A stretch of 64,000 nt of DNA, taken from DASUPK01 sp963797265 (GTDB lineage Bacteria > Actinomycetota > Thermoleophilia > Solirubrobacterales > 70-9). The stretch is taken from positions 62,001 through 126,000 of the forward strand of contig CAWCOY010000004.1 in the NCBI GenBank assembly GCA_963797265.1, read 5' to 3'. Positions 52,582-60,881 of the stretch are shown here, piece after piece; positions within the stretch are counted from its first letter, which is position 1, and every line of letters begins with the position of its first letter. Made by a program: the position numbers and the translations under genes. The notes under the pieces are model-generated. The model searched no databases. It was not told where the DNA came from and saw nothing but the letters and a program-made list of their open reading frames with translations.

Positions 52582-53448
52582 GTGGCTCGCCCCCTGCTTG
52601 CCGTCGACGCGCCCTCGATGCTCTTCCGGGCGTTCTACGCCCTGCCGAAATCGATCAAGGGCCCGGACGGCAACCCGGTCAACGCGCTTCTCGGCACCGC
52701 CAACCTGATCCTGCGGGAGGTCGAGACGCACAATCCGCGGGCGGTGGTGCTCTGCTTCGGCCCTGACGCAGCCACCTACCGACTCGAGCTCTTTCCGGCC
52801 TACCACGCCGACCGCGAGGCGGCCTTCCCCGACGAGCTGCGGCCCCAGTGGGACGACTCCGCCGATTTCTTCGGCGCATTCGGCTGGAAGATCGCCAGCA
52901 GCGACTCGTTCGAGGCCGACGATCTCCTCGGCTCCCTGGCGACGAAGGAGAGCAAGGCCGGCGGGCGCAGCCTCCTGATGACCGGCGACCGCGACATGTT
53001 CCAGTGCGCGAGCGGGAGCACGAAGGTGCTCTACGTCAGCACCGGGAAGCAGGGCGGCCAGCCGATGGGGCCAGCCGAGGTGAAGGAGCGCTACGGGATT
53101 CCGCCCAAGCTCGTTCCCGACCTGATCGCCCTGCGCGGCGATCCCTCCGACGGCATCCCTGGGGCGAAGGGCGTCGGCGAGAAGACCGCCGTCGAGCTGC
53201 TGCGCAGACATGGCTCGCTGCAGAAGGTCCTCGATGCCGCGATCCGCGAGCCGCGCCCCGCCCTCCGCACTGCGCTGATCGGGGATCGCGAGCAGCTGCT
53301 GGCCTTCAAGGACGTGGCGACGCTCCGGCACCCGAAGGTGAGCCGTCCGCGCGACAAGCGAACCGACTACCGCGGCGCCGCCAGGGCCGCCCGCGAGCGG
53401 GGTATGAACCGGCTCGCCGAGCGGCTGCTCGAGAAGGTCAGCCCCTAG
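52582..53448 (+). CDS. 5'-3' exonuclease (FEN/PolI N-terminal type)
   Basis: A 288-residue nuclease like the 5' nuclease domain of DNA polymerase I: LLAVDAPSMLFRAFYALP, AYHADREA, SDSFEADDLLGSLA, MTGDRDMFQCAS, GIPPKLVPDLIALRGDPSDGIPGAKGVGEKTAVELL (helix-hairpin-helix). The metal-binding acidic residues are present. GTG start 52582. As a stand-alone enzyme it would remove RNA primers or flaps. A GC-rich hairpin follows. Confidence 0.93.
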   Translation: MARPLLAVDAPSMLFRAFYALPKSIKGPDGNPVNALLGTANLILREVETHNPRAVVLCFGPDAATYRLELFPAYHADREAAFPDELRPQWDDSADFFGAFGWKIASSDSFEADDLLGSLATKESKAGGRSLLMTGDRDMFQCASGSTKVLYVSTGKQGGQPMGPAEVKERYGIPPKLVPDLIALRGDPSDGIPGAKGVGEKTAVELLRRHGSLQKVLDAAIREPRPALRTALIGDREQLLAFKDVATLRHPKVSRPRDKRTDYRGAARAARERGMNRLAERLLEKVSP

Positions 53449-53456
53449 AACTCGAA

Positions 53457-53478
53457 GCGCCCCGCCGGGGCGGGGCGC
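53457..53478 (+). terminator. GC hairpin after the exonuclease gene
   Basis: GCGCCCCGC and GCGGGGCGC form a perfect 9-bp stem with a CGGG loop, eight bases after the stop codon. There is no T-tract, so termination would need Rho or the stem alone. The next ~185 bases to the LysR stop hold no gene except a possible 13-codon frame (MCVGRLEGPLGIS at 53510) preceded by GGGAGGAG. Confidence 0.65.
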
Positions 53479-53640
53479 TAACGGTGCTACAGGGAGGAGA
53501 GGTACTTATATGTGTGTTGGTCGACTTGAGGGGCCGCTGGGAATTTCCTAGAACGCGGCCGATGCTGCGCCGACCTGAGATCACTCTAGGTCCGCGGCCT
53601 CGAACGGCCAAGGTGATCGAGCCGATTGGTGGGCCAAATC

Positions 53641-53659
53641 GGTTATGGGACCCATAACC
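53641..53659. repeat. Perfect inverted repeat beyond the LysR stop codon
   Basis: GGTTATGGG and CCCATAACC are 9-base arms around one base, six bases from the LysR stop; a third GGTTATGG copy starts at 53663. It may be a transcript end for LysR or a protein site. It also fits a T-N11-A LysR-box shape, but lies at the wrong end of the gene for autoregulation. Confidence 0.4.
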
Positions 53660-53664
53660 GCTGG

Positions 53665-54636
53665 TTATGGCTCCTGTGAGCCGACTCGCGCACGGCGCCG
53701 CCGGATGAAATCGACGAAGTCCCGGTCGCGGCGCGCCAGCGAGGCGAGCGAGCGGCAGACGACGACGAACCGGCGGGGGAAGCTGAGCCCGGCGACGGGG
53801 CGGCGATAGAGCCGATCTCGCGCCTCGTCAAGGGAAAGCGCGGAGAGCATCACGGGCGCCGAGCGCTGCAGCGCCTCGCGCTTCGCCACCGCCGTGCTGG
53901 CCGCCTCGATCAGCGGCTCTGCCAGGGAGAGGCCGCGTCCGGCAAGCTCGGCCTCGACCCGGCGGCGAACGTGGGCATCCTCGTCGCGCATGACCATCGG
54001 CGTGGAGAGGAAGAGCTCCTGGGGAATTTGCTTGCGCCGGTACCAGGCGTGGTCCTGCGGCACTGCCAGCACCACCTCGTCCCGGAGCAGCTCGAGCTCC
54101 TCCAGCTCGTCCGCGCCATCCGCCCCACCCTCGGGCCCCGCCGCGGCGATCCCGATGGAGGCCCGCCCCTCCGCCACCATCAGGCGCACGGAACTGGAGT
54201 TGGCGATTGTGAGCTGGACCGGAGGGCGCCGGCCCTCCGCCTGATAGGCGACCAACTCGGGCGGCAGGAAGAACTCCGCGATCGTGTGGCTCACCGCGAG
54301 CTCGATCGGCGCCTGCTCCCGCGGGGCGGACTCGAGCAGCTGCTCGACTACGTCCGCCTGCTCGAGCAACCGACGGGCCTCCGGGTAGAGCCGGCGCCCG
54401 GCCGCGGTGGGTACCACCCCCCGCGGCGAGCGCTCGAGCAGGCGGGTGCCGGCGGCCGCCTCGAGTGCTCGCAGGCGCTTCGAGAGCGCAGGCTGGCTGA
54501 TCTTGAGCGAGACCGCGGCCTTCCCGAGGGTGCCGAGGTCGACTGCGGAGCAGAAGGCCCGAAGCTCCGCGATCTCCGGGCCGCGGACGGACCGGCGACC
54601 GCCGGGGGTTAGCTGCCGGCGTCGTTGGGTACTCAT
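53665..54636 (-). CDS. LysR-family transcriptional regulator
   Basis: A 323-residue LysR protein: after a 20-residue basic lead, the helix-turn-helix ELRAFCSAVDLGTLGKAAVSLKISQPALSKRLRALEAAAGTRLLERS, then a substrate-binding domain (IELAVSHTIAEFFLPPEL, ASIGIAAAG). It is divergent from the 55-residue membrane protein gene; the 30-base gap is its natural target. The ligand is unknown. Confidence 0.93.
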   Translation of the reverse strand: MSTQRRRQLTPGGRRSVRGPEIAELRAFCSAVDLGTLGKAAVSLKISQPALSKRLRALEAAAGTRLLERSPRGVVPTAAGRRLYPEARRLLEQADVVEQLLESAPREQAPIELAVSHTIAEFFLPPELVAYQAEGRRPPVQLTIANSSSVRLMVAEGRASIGIAAAGPEGGADGADELEELELLRDEVVLAVPQDHAWYRRKQIPQELFLSTPMVMRDEDAHVRRRVEAELAGRGLSLAEPLIEAASTAVAKREALQRSAPVMLSALSLDEARDRLYRRPVAGLSFPRRFVVVCRSLASLARRDRDFVDFIRRRRARVGSQEP

Positions 54637-54666
54637 CTGTCGTTTCGTCTACTCAAGGAGGAGAAA

Positions 54667-54834
54667 ATGGCAGCACCTGAGCGTCGTGGCGGGATCGGCG
54701 GGATCTCCCTCGGAGGCATCATCGTCATCATCGGGATCATCCTGCTGTTCGTGACGAGTGTCTGGATCGGCATAGTCGTGATCCTGATCGGCTTGATCGC
54801 GTTCGGCGGCTTCGCGCGCGGACGCTGGTACTGA
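54667..54834 (+). CDS. Small membrane protein, 55 residues
   Basis: The protein is Gly-rich at the start (RRGGIGGISLGG) and then has two hydrophobic stretches (IIVIIGIILLFVTSVW and IGIVVILIGLIAFGGF) with a basic end. It starts at ATG 54667, which follows AAGGAGGAG at good spacing. Divergent from LysR and possibly its target. No family recognised. Confidence 0.75.
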   Translation: MAAPERRGGIGGISLGGIIVIIGIILLFVTSVWIGIVVILIGLIAFGGFARGRWY

Positions 54835-54885
54835 ACCCATCAACCAACCGCTCGGTCGTCACGAGGCGTACGACTGTTGCCGTCG

Positions 54886-55815
54886 CTAGCGGAGTCCGCT
54901 GACGAAATCGACGAGCTCCGGGGCGATCACCTCGTGCGCATCCTCCTGCAGGTAGTGCCCCGCGTCCTCGAGCCGTGTCACCGAAGCGTCGGGAAAGGTG
55001 TCGAGCCAGAGCGCATCGAGCATGTTCGGAGTGAATGCGATGTCCTTCATCGCCCAGGAGATGTGGACGGGCTTCGCACGGAAGTCGCGCTTCAGGCCCG
55101 CCTCGATCTCCGTGTTCATGTCGACCACCGACCCCTCCCCGGTGACGGGGATCTCTCGCGGGAACACGAGGATCGCCGTGCGCTCGGACCAACCCTGGTG
55201 CACCTCCCTGTAGGCCCGCTTGACGATCGGGGTGAGGCGCTCCTTGTGGACCACGCCTTGGCCAAAGAGAAAACCGCGCTTGAAGGCGTCCATGCCTTTG
55301 ACCATGACCTCCCCGACTCCCGGCGTGCGGAAGAGTCGCAGCGGCAGCGGCAGCGGGATCTTCGTTTTCCCGGGCGGTAGCGCCTCTGGATGCCAGCCGT
55401 GGGCGAAGGTGTTGAGGATGAAGAGGCCGTCGACGCGCTCCGCGTGCCACGTCGCCCAGCGGAGGCCGATGGGACCACCCCAGTCCTGCGGCACGACCGT
55501 CGCGCCACTCAAGTCCAGCGACTCGAGCAGGGAGTCCAGCCTCGCCGCGTGCCGAGGGACGCGGTACAGCTCCGGCTCATCCGGCTTATCGGAGCGTCCG
55601 AAGCCAAGGTGGTCCGGCACGATCGCGCGATGGCCTGCCTCGACCAGCGGCGGAATGAAGTGGCGGTAGAGGTAGCCCCAGGTCGGGTTGCCGTGCACGA
55701 GGACCACCGGTCGGCCGTCCCGCGGGCCTTCGTCGACATAGTGCATGCGCCCGTCCGCCGAGTCGAACCAGTGCGGCTCGTGGGGCCAACTCCCCTCGAA
55801 GGTCCAGTCCGTCAC
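54886..55815 (-). CDS. Haloalkane-dehalogenase-like alpha/beta hydrolase
   Basis: A 309-residue enzyme. HGNPTWGYLYRHFIPPL has the oxyanion-hole region; the nucleophile is Asp111 in VPQDWGGPIGLRWA with Trp next to it, as in haloalkane dehalogenases; the catalytic His is in EDAGHYLQED and an Asp in SWAMKDIAF. Asp rather than Ser at the nucleophile favours dehalogenation or epoxide hydrolysis over esterase activity. The 51 bases before it hold no gene. Substrate is not known. Confidence 0.88.
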   Translation of the reverse strand: MTDWTFEGSWPHEPHWFDSADGRMHYVDEGPRDGRPVVLVHGNPTWGYLYRHFIPPLVEAGHRAIVPDHLGFGRSDKPDEPELYRVPRHAARLDSLLESLDLSGATVVPQDWGGPIGLRWATWHAERVDGLFILNTFAHGWHPEALPPGKTKIPLPLPLRLFRTPGVGEVMVKGMDAFKRGFLFGQGVVHKERLTPIVKRAYREVHQGWSERTAILVFPREIPVTGEGSVVDMNTEIEAGLKRDFRAKPVHISWAMKDIAFTPNMLDALWLDTFPDASVTRLEDAGHYLQEDAHEVIAPELVDFVSGLR

Positions 55816-55854
55816 GCTCGCGATGGACTCAACCTACCCAACCGCTGGCTACGT

Positions 55855-56664
55855 TCACACGCAGGTGGGTTGAGAAGAGGGGTCGAGCCTGCGGACCCCG
55901 GTGGGTGTGATCCGGTAGCCCAGGGGCTCCGCGGCCTGCGGAATCGGCGCCGGCTCGCCGTCGACGGTCATCTCCACGGAGCCGTTGCCGAAGGTGACGT
56001 CGAATCCGCCGGCGCTGAACGGCCCGCGGGACTCGTTGGCGTCCAGCGTCTCGCTGTCGACCCGCGGATTGCCGCTCTCGTCGACCAAGCAGACCCAGAC
56101 GGGGGCCGTTGCCCGTAGCTCAACCGAGACCTGACCGGCGGGCGTCGTGCTCGTCGTGGTCGTGGCGGGCGGCCCGGCGGCCTTTGTCCGGTTCCGCTTC
56201 CCGGCCTTGCTCTTCTCGCCGCTGCCGCCGTTGTCCGATCCGCCGATCGACCCGACGATCACCAGCCCGATGATCACCAGGACGACGACGCCCGCCGCGA
56301 CCTTGGCGACGGGCGCCGGATTGATCGAGCGGAAACGGCGGACGGGGCGTGTCTGCCGGAGGGTGCCCACCTTGATGACCGACTCCGGTATCGCCTCGCG
56401 GCCGTCCCCCTCGACCGTCTTCGAGTACTCATCGAGGAGGGCCTGCTGGTCGAGACCGAGATAACGCGCGTAGATGTCGAGGAACCCACGGGCATAGACG
56501 GGGGCCGGCAGCTCCTCCCAGCGGTCTCCCTCCATCGCCTCGAGGAACTTGACGCGGACCTTGGTGGCCTGCTCGACCTCGCTCAGCTCTACGCCGCGCT
56601 GCTCGCGGGCCTCGCGCAGGGTCTGGCCGACCGTAGGCGCCATACCGAGCCAATTGTCCCCCAC
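55855..56664 (-). CDS. RodZ-like membrane protein with helix-turn-helix and DUF4115-type domain
   Basis: About 269 residues. N-terminal Cro-like HTH (GQTLREAREQRGVELSEVEQATKVRVKFLEAME; YARGFLDIYARYLGLD), one membrane helix (VAAGVVVLVIIGLVIVGSIG, about 119-140), a Thr/Ser/Pro linker, and an outer beta domain (VSVELRATAPVWVCLVDE, FDVTFGNGSVEMTVDG). This is the RodZ layout linked to cell shape. GTG 56664 or ATG 56643 is the start. It follows the aminotransferase gene after eight bases. Confidence 0.88.
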   Translation of the reverse strand: MGDNWLGMAPTVGQTLREAREQRGVELSEVEQATKVRVKFLEAMEGDRWEELPAPVYARGFLDIYARYLGLDQQALLDEYSKTVEGDGREAIPESVIKVGTLRQTRPVRRFRSINPAPVAKVAAGVVVLVIIGLVIVGSIGGSDNGGSGEKSKAGKRNRTKAAGPPATTTTSTTPAGQVSVELRATAPVWVCLVDESGNPRVDSETLDANESRGPFSAGGFDVTFGNGSVEMTVDGEPAPIPQAAEPLGYRITPTGVRRLDPSSQPTCV

Positions 56665-56672
56665 CTACCGGT

Positions 56673-58070
56673 TCAGGCCGAAGGCGAGCCTGCGAGGGTG
56701 CTCACGGCCTCGTCGAAGGCCTCCGTGTGCCGGTCGACGTCAGCGTCGCTCGTCGCCGGGCACATCAAGGCCATGTTGTGAAACGGCGTCAGCAGGATTC
56801 CCCGGTTGAGCGCGTGCAGGTGCATGTAGCGGCCGAGCGTCGGGTCATCCGCCTCGACCGCCTCGGAACCGTTGCGAGGCGGCGTGGGCTGGAAGTGGTA
56901 TTCGACCCGGCAGCCGAGCCTGACCGAGTTCCAGGGCATGCCGCGCGACGCGATCACACCGTTGACGCCGGCCTCGAAGCGCTCCGCCATCTCGGTCATG
57001 TAAGCGAACGAAGCGTCGGTGAGCACCTCCTCGAGAGTCGCGCGGGCGGCGGCGAGGGAGAGTGCGTTGCCCGCCAGCGTGCCGCCGATTCCACCGACGT
57101 CGGAAACCTCGAGCCCCCGCATGTACGCGTCGATCCGCTCGGCGACCTCCTCGGTCATCCCGTAGGCGGCGGCCGGTATACCCCCGGCGATCGCCTTGCC
57201 GATCGTGAGCAGATCGGGATCGAGCCCCGCCGCGGCCGTGTAGCCACCTGGCCCGGCGCAGAAGGTGTGGGTCTCGTCGATGATCAGCAGCGTCCCGTGC
57301 TCGCGGGTGAGCTCGCGGAGCGCCTCGTGGTACCCGGGATCGGGGAGCACAATCCCGGCGTTCGTCATCGCCGGCTCCGCCAGCACGCAGGCGACGTCCC
57401 CCGAGGCAAGGGCGCGCTCCAGGGCGGTGACGTCGTTCCACTCGACCGCCCTCGTCGTCACCGTCGGGTCAACCGGTGGACCGATGTTGTCCGGCCGCGA
57501 GCGAGTCGCCCCTTTCACCTCGATCGCGAAACTCTCGTCGACTGTGCCGTGGTAGCACCAGGCGTACACCAGGACCTTGGGGCGGTCGGTGATCGCCCGG
57601 GCCAGGCGGAGGGCGAAGCGGTTGGCGTCGGTGGCGGTCAACGCGAACTGCCAGCGCGGCAGGCCGAAGCGGCGCCCGAGCTCGGCCGCAACCCAACTTG
57701 CGTCCTCGGTAGGGAGCATCAGCGTGATCCCGCGAGCGGCGCGCTCTGCGACGGCCTCGACCGTCGGCGACGGCGAGTGGCCCGTCATCGCCCCGGTATC
57801 CCCGAGACAGAGATCGATGTACTCGTTGCCGTCCACATCCTTGAAGTGAGCACCCTCTGCGCTGGCCGCGAACACGGGAAACGGGCTGGCCCACTCGGTC
57901 ATCCACGGCATCGGTACGCCTCCCAGCAGCGCCTTCTCGCCGCGCTCGAAGAGCCGCTGCGATCCGGGGTGGTCCTCGACGAAGCGCTGCTCCTCATCCG
58001 CGAGCAGGTCGGCGAGCAGGTCCCGGTCGAGCTGCCATTCCTTGGCCTGAGCCCGGGGCATGCGGCGCAA
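56673..58070 (-). CDS. Class III aminotransferase, glutamate-1-semialdehyde-aminomutase-like
   Basis: A 465-residue PLP enzyme: FPVFAASAEGAHFKDVDGNEYIDLCLGDTGAMTGH, TDANRFALRLARA, YHGTVDE, IIDETHTFCAGPGGY (Asp on PLP), and the Schiff-base Lys292 in LTIGKAIAGGIPAAAYG. It is 35-40 residues longer than usual HemL, so it may be an amino-acid transaminase rather than the tetrapyrrole enzyme. No haem genes are adjacent. ATG 58070 or 58061 as start. Confidence 0.88.
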   Translation of the reverse strand: MRRMPRAQAKEWQLDRDLLADLLADEEQRFVEDHPGSQRLFERGEKALLGGVPMPWMTEWASPFPVFAASAEGAHFKDVDGNEYIDLCLGDTGAMTGHSPSPTVEAVAERAARGITLMLPTEDASWVAAELGRRFGLPRWQFALTATDANRFALRLARAITDRPKVLVYAWCYHGTVDESFAIEVKGATRSRPDNIGPPVDPTVTTRAVEWNDVTALERALASGDVACVLAEPAMTNAGIVLPDPGYHEALRELTREHGTLLIIDETHTFCAGPGGYTAAAGLDPDLLTIGKAIAGGIPAAAYGMTEEVAERIDAYMRGLEVSDVGGIGGTLAGNALSLAAARATLEEVLTDASFAYMTEMAERFEAGVNGVIASRGMPWNSVRLGCRVEYHFQPTPPRNGSEAVEADDPTLGRYMHLHALNRGILLTPFHNMALMCPATSDADVDRHTEAFDEAVSTLAGSPSA

Positions 58071-58115
58071 GGCTACCCGGGGAGCGAGAGCCGGCGGGCG
58101 TGGACCTCGGCCGGG

Positions 58116-58937
58116 TCAGCCGGCGGACGGGACCGCGGCCGGCTCGACGCTCTCACCAGGGTCGAGCACCCGGACTTCATACGAGCGACCGGCCGCGGCC
58201 GCCTCGAAGCGCTGACCCGCGTCGTCGATCGGCCGGTACCACGGGTCGGCGGTGAAACCGCCGTAGTGAATCGGGACGAGGGCCCGCCCACCGAGAAGTT
58301 CCCCGGCGAGCGCGGCCTGCTCGGGCTCCATCGTTGCCGCCAGCGGACTCGGCGGCTGCAGGTTCGGGAAGTCGACGACCGCGCCGTTGATCGGCGCGAG
58401 GACGAGATCGAACGGTCCGTGCCGGCGGGCCATTCGCCACCAGTAGCCGTGGAAGATCGTGTCACCGAGATGCAGGATGCGCTGGCCGTCCGCCTCGACG
58501 AGCCAGGAAACCTGGGGATCGCCCAGACCGTCCACAGCGGGCAGCGCAGTGAGAGCGAAGGGGCCGATATCGGCGGACTCCCAGACCTCGAACGCGCGTC
58601 GCTCAAGTCCCGCCCGCTCGAGCTCGAAGTTAGCCTGCGCCAGGGAGAGGTTCTCGGCGTCCTCGCCGCCCGGCCAGACGGGCTCGTATACCACGGCATC
58701 GGCGGCGAGTGCCTCCGCCAGGGCGCCCGCATCGGTGTGGTCTCGATGCAGGTGACTAACGAGGCCGGCCAGGGCGCCGCTACGCGGTGCCCTCACTTGC
58801 GGCGACTGCACGCGCTCGCGAGCATCCTCGGCAAGCGCGGCGAAGGTGGCGGCGGGATCCGCGAGTGGGTCGATCACGACCCTCGCTCCCTCCGCCTCGA
58901 TCTCGACGCCCGCCCAGCCAAGCCATCGCACCTTCAT
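58116..58937 (-). CDS. Metallo-beta-lactamase-fold hydrolase
   Basis: A 273-residue MBL-fold protein of the UlaG/RomA-like kind: MKVRWLGWAGVEIEAEGARVVIDPL, the metal motif SHLHRDHTD, LHLGDTIF (Asp ligand) and VPIHYGGF (last His). The blocks and the simple two-layer fold suggest a phosphodiesterase or lactonase-like activity; the substrate is unknown. Divergent from a TetR gene whose palindromic site lies in the 52-base gap. Confidence 0.9.
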   Translation of the reverse strand: MKVRWLGWAGVEIEAEGARVVIDPLADPAATFAALAEDARERVQSPQVRAPRSGALAGLVSHLHRDHTDAGALAEALAADAVVYEPVWPGGEDAENLSLAQANFELERAGLERRAFEVWESADIGPFALTALPAVDGLGDPQVSWLVEADGQRILHLGDTIFHGYWWRMARRHGPFDLVLAPINGAVVDFPNLQPPSPLAATMEPEQAALAGELLGGRALVPIHYGGFTADPWYRPIDDAGQRFEAAAAGRSYEVRVLDPGESVEPAAVPSAG

Positions 58938-58966
58938 CTCGTCCTCGCTTTCTCGTTTATCGGACG

Positions 58967-58976
58967 ACCGTACGGT
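58967..58976. promoter_or_regulatory. Palindrome between the MBL and TetR genes
   Basis: ACCGTACGGT is a perfect 10-base palindrome centred in the 52-base divergent gap, 13 bases before the TetR start. It is the likely site of the TetR protein and would control both genes. Confidence 0.55.
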
Positions 58977-58989
58977 ATATCATCTCCGC

Positions 58990-59586
58990 ATGCCCCGCCG
59001 ATCCCAGTCAGCAGTCGCGAAGACCCGTGCCACGGTCACGCGCGCCGCGGTTGATCGCGCCTCGGTCGAGGGGCTCGAGGGCCTCACGATCGGCGGCCTG
59101 GCCGGCGAGACGGAGATGCGCAAGAGCAGCGTCTTCAGCCTCTTCGGCAGCAAGGAGGATCTCCAGCGGGCGACGCTGGAGGCGGCGGACGAGCAGTTCA
59201 GGAAGGAGGTCTGGTCCCCCGTGGCCGACGAGGAACCCGGGCTGCCGCGGCTGCTGGCCCTCTGCGACAGCTGGCTCGACTACCACCGGCGTGAGGTGAT
59301 GCCCGGCGGCTGCTTTCTGACGACCGCGACGATCGAGTACGACGCCCGCCCCGGCCCGCTCCGCGACGCCGTCGCTCAGACGATGAAGCGGTGGCTCGGC
59401 GTGCTCGAGCGCGAGGCCACGGTCGCCATCGAGGCCGGCGACCTGCCCGGCGAGACCGATCCAGCGGACGTCGCCTTCCAGCTCAACGCCCTGGCCGCGG
59501 GGGCGAGCTACGGCTTTCAGCTCTGGCGTGATCCCGAGATGTTCGCCCGCGCCCGACGGTCGATGCGCGCGGCTCTCGGCGCCTGA
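58990..59586 (+). CDS. TetR-family transcriptional regulator
   Basis: A 198-residue TetR protein with TRAAVDRASVEGLEGLTIGGLAGETEMRKSSVFSLFGSKEDLQ as HTH and a TetR_C-type ligand domain (GGCFLTTATIEYDARPGPLRD, MKRWLGVLEREA). It is divergent from the MBL hydrolase, the likely target. ATG 58990 is chosen because a longer open frame upstream would overlap the MBL gene. Confidence 0.9.
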   Translation: MPRRSQSAVAKTRATVTRAAVDRASVEGLEGLTIGGLAGETEMRKSSVFSLFGSKEDLQRATLEAADEQFRKEVWSPVADEEPGLPRLLALCDSWLDYHRREVMPGGCFLTTATIEYDARPGPLRDAVAQTMKRWLGVLEREATVAIEAGDLPGETDPADVAFQLNALAAGASYGFQLWRDPEMFARARRSMRAALGA

Positions 59587-59592
59587 CCGACC

Positions 59593-59967
59593 CTACGGAA
59601 CGGCCCTCCAGCGCGCCCGCCACTGCGGGGCGTCGAAGCCCTCGGCGACGTAGATCGTCTCGCGGGCGATCCTGCCGTCACGGAACTCGTGGATGCTGAC
59701 GCCGAAGTTCTTGGGGCCGTTGTCGTAGGTGACGGTGAGCTCCACAACCCAGACATCGCCCTCACCCCTGATCTCGCCGATATCGAAGCTTGTCTCCGCC
59801 GGATACTGGCTCCGCCACTCGCGGAAGTTCTCGACCCCCTCGAATCGCTCCCCGGATTGAGGGAACTCCAGCACCGCGTCCTCGCGATACATCTCGTGGG
59901 AGCGCTCGGGATCGCCGGCATGCTCGAACTGCTGCTCGAGCATCCCCCTGAGCGTCGCCGCGTCCAT
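59593..59967 (-). CDS. NTF2-like/SnoaL-fold protein
   Basis: A 124-residue cone-shaped-fold protein: MLEQQFEHAGDPERSHEMYREDAVLEFPQSGERFEGVENFREW, then strands ending in FRDGRIARETIYVAEGFDAPQWRARW. These patterns are typical of SnoaL-like/DUF4440 proteins that bind small ligands or act as isomerases. It is the last gene of the FMO-CDO unit, 11 bases after the membrane protein gene. Confidence 0.85.
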   Translation of the reverse strand: MDAATLRGMLEQQFEHAGDPERSHEMYREDAVLEFPQSGERFEGVENFREWRSQYPAETSFDIGEIRGEGDVWVVELTVTYDNGPKNFGVSIHEFRDGRIARETIYVAEGFDAPQWRARWRAVP

Positions 59968-59978
59968 CCCGCGGAGAG

Positions 59979-60386
59979 CTAGCCCGCTTCCGGTGCGGGT
60001 CGGCCGAGCAACCTCGGTCGGAGCCGCCAGCCGAGCCAGTGCAGGAAGAGCGACGGCACGACGGTGAAGACCAGGAGGACCACGTGCGGATCGGGCAGGT
60101 CGACCTTGGCCTCGTCCTCGCCGCCGAGCTCGAAGCCGAGCAGGATGAAGATCCCGAAGAGGGCTCCGGCGATGAGACTTCGAAGCAGGGCGTCGCTTCG
60201 CCGGGCGTACTGGGCGCCTCCGCCGATTCCGCCGAGCAGGGCAAGGATCACGCCGACCAGATAGAGGGGGCCTGAGACTCCGAGGGCGAGCCCGCAGAGC
60301 AGTCCGAATCCGGACGGGAGAACGAGAGCCTCGAAGAAGCGCCGCGCCGGCGACATCTCCTCCCACTGGGGCACGACGTACCTCAC
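59979..60386 (-). CDS. Small integral membrane protein
   Basis: A 135-residue protein with four hydrophobic segments (ALVLPSGFGLLCGLALG, GPLYLVGVILALLGGIGG, SLIAGALFGIFILLGFELGG, VVLLVFTVVPSLFLHWLGW). Between segments three and four is an acidic loop EDEAKVDLPDPH. No family recognised. GTG start 60386. It sits between an SRPBCC gene and an NTF2-like gene on the same strand. Confidence 0.7.
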   Translation of the reverse strand: MRYVVPQWEEMSPARRFFEALVLPSGFGLLCGLALGVSGPLYLVGVILALLGGIGGGAQYARRSDALLRSLIAGALFGIFILLGFELGGEDEAKVDLPDPHVVLLVFTVVPSLFLHWLGWRLRPRLLGRPAPEAG

Positions 60387-60422
60387 GACACAGCCTCTCC
60401 GGCTCTCATCCCGGTCGGGACC

Positions 60423-60881
60423 CTAGCGCGATGCGAACCTGGTATCGAGATTGGACACGGTCTTTGCCATTGCGCGCCGGACGGCCCGCCTGAGGAGGAC
60501 ACGATCGAAGAGGCCGAGCGCCCCCCGGCGGGGGAGGTACTCGACGACGAGTCGATAGTCGAGGCCGCCGTGGCCATCGTCACTGAAATGCCGCTGGTGG
60601 CGGACGTCGGGCATGCCCGACTGGACGCTCGTGTACTCGACCAGCCGGCAGGGCTCGATCCGTCCAAGCGTCATCGTCATCTGAGTCTCCCTGCCGAGCA
60701 GCCGAAGCACGAGCCGGGCTCGGTCGCCCGGCTCGCGCCACTGCGATCCGGGCTCGATGCGCACGAGATCGGGCCAGTACCGGGGCCAGTTGCGGAGATC
60801 GGTGATGTAGTCGAAGCCGTCGCTCATTCCGATGGCGAACCGGTGGCCGAGCTCGACCCGGATCGGGCTCGCGTTGCTCAT
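60423..60881 (-). CDS. SRPBCC-family protein
   Basis: A 152-residue START-like protein: VELGHRFAIGMSDGFDYITDLRNWPRYWPDLVRIEPGS, then GDRARLVLRLLGRETQMTMTL and a C-terminal helix FDRVLLRRAVRRAMAKTVSNLD. Ligand unknown. Its ATG overlaps the cysteine dioxygenase stop (ATGA), so it is co-expressed with that enzyme. Confidence 0.88.
   Translation of the reverse strand: MSNASPIRVELGHRFAIGMSDGFDYITDLRNWPRYWPDLVRIEPGSQWREPGDRARLVLRLLGRETQMTMTLGRIEPCRLVEYTSVQSGMPDVRHQRHFSDDGHGGLDYRLVVEYLPRRGALGLFDRVLLRRAVRRAMAKTVSNLDTRFASR

Noticed and set aside
53641..53659. The inverted repeat as a LysR autoregulatory box
   Set aside because: Although it fits T-N11-A, it is behind the LysR stop codon and not near any promoter; a transcript end is more likely.
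55828..55874. CTCAACCTAC ... GTGGGTTGAG imperfect inverted repeat between the RodZ-like gene and the dehalogenase gene
   Set aside because: One mismatch and a 27-base loop that includes the RodZ stop codon; could be chance.
56673..58070. Calling the class III aminotransferase hemL
   Set aside because: It is longer than usual HemL and has no tetrapyrrole genes beside it, so only the family is claimed.
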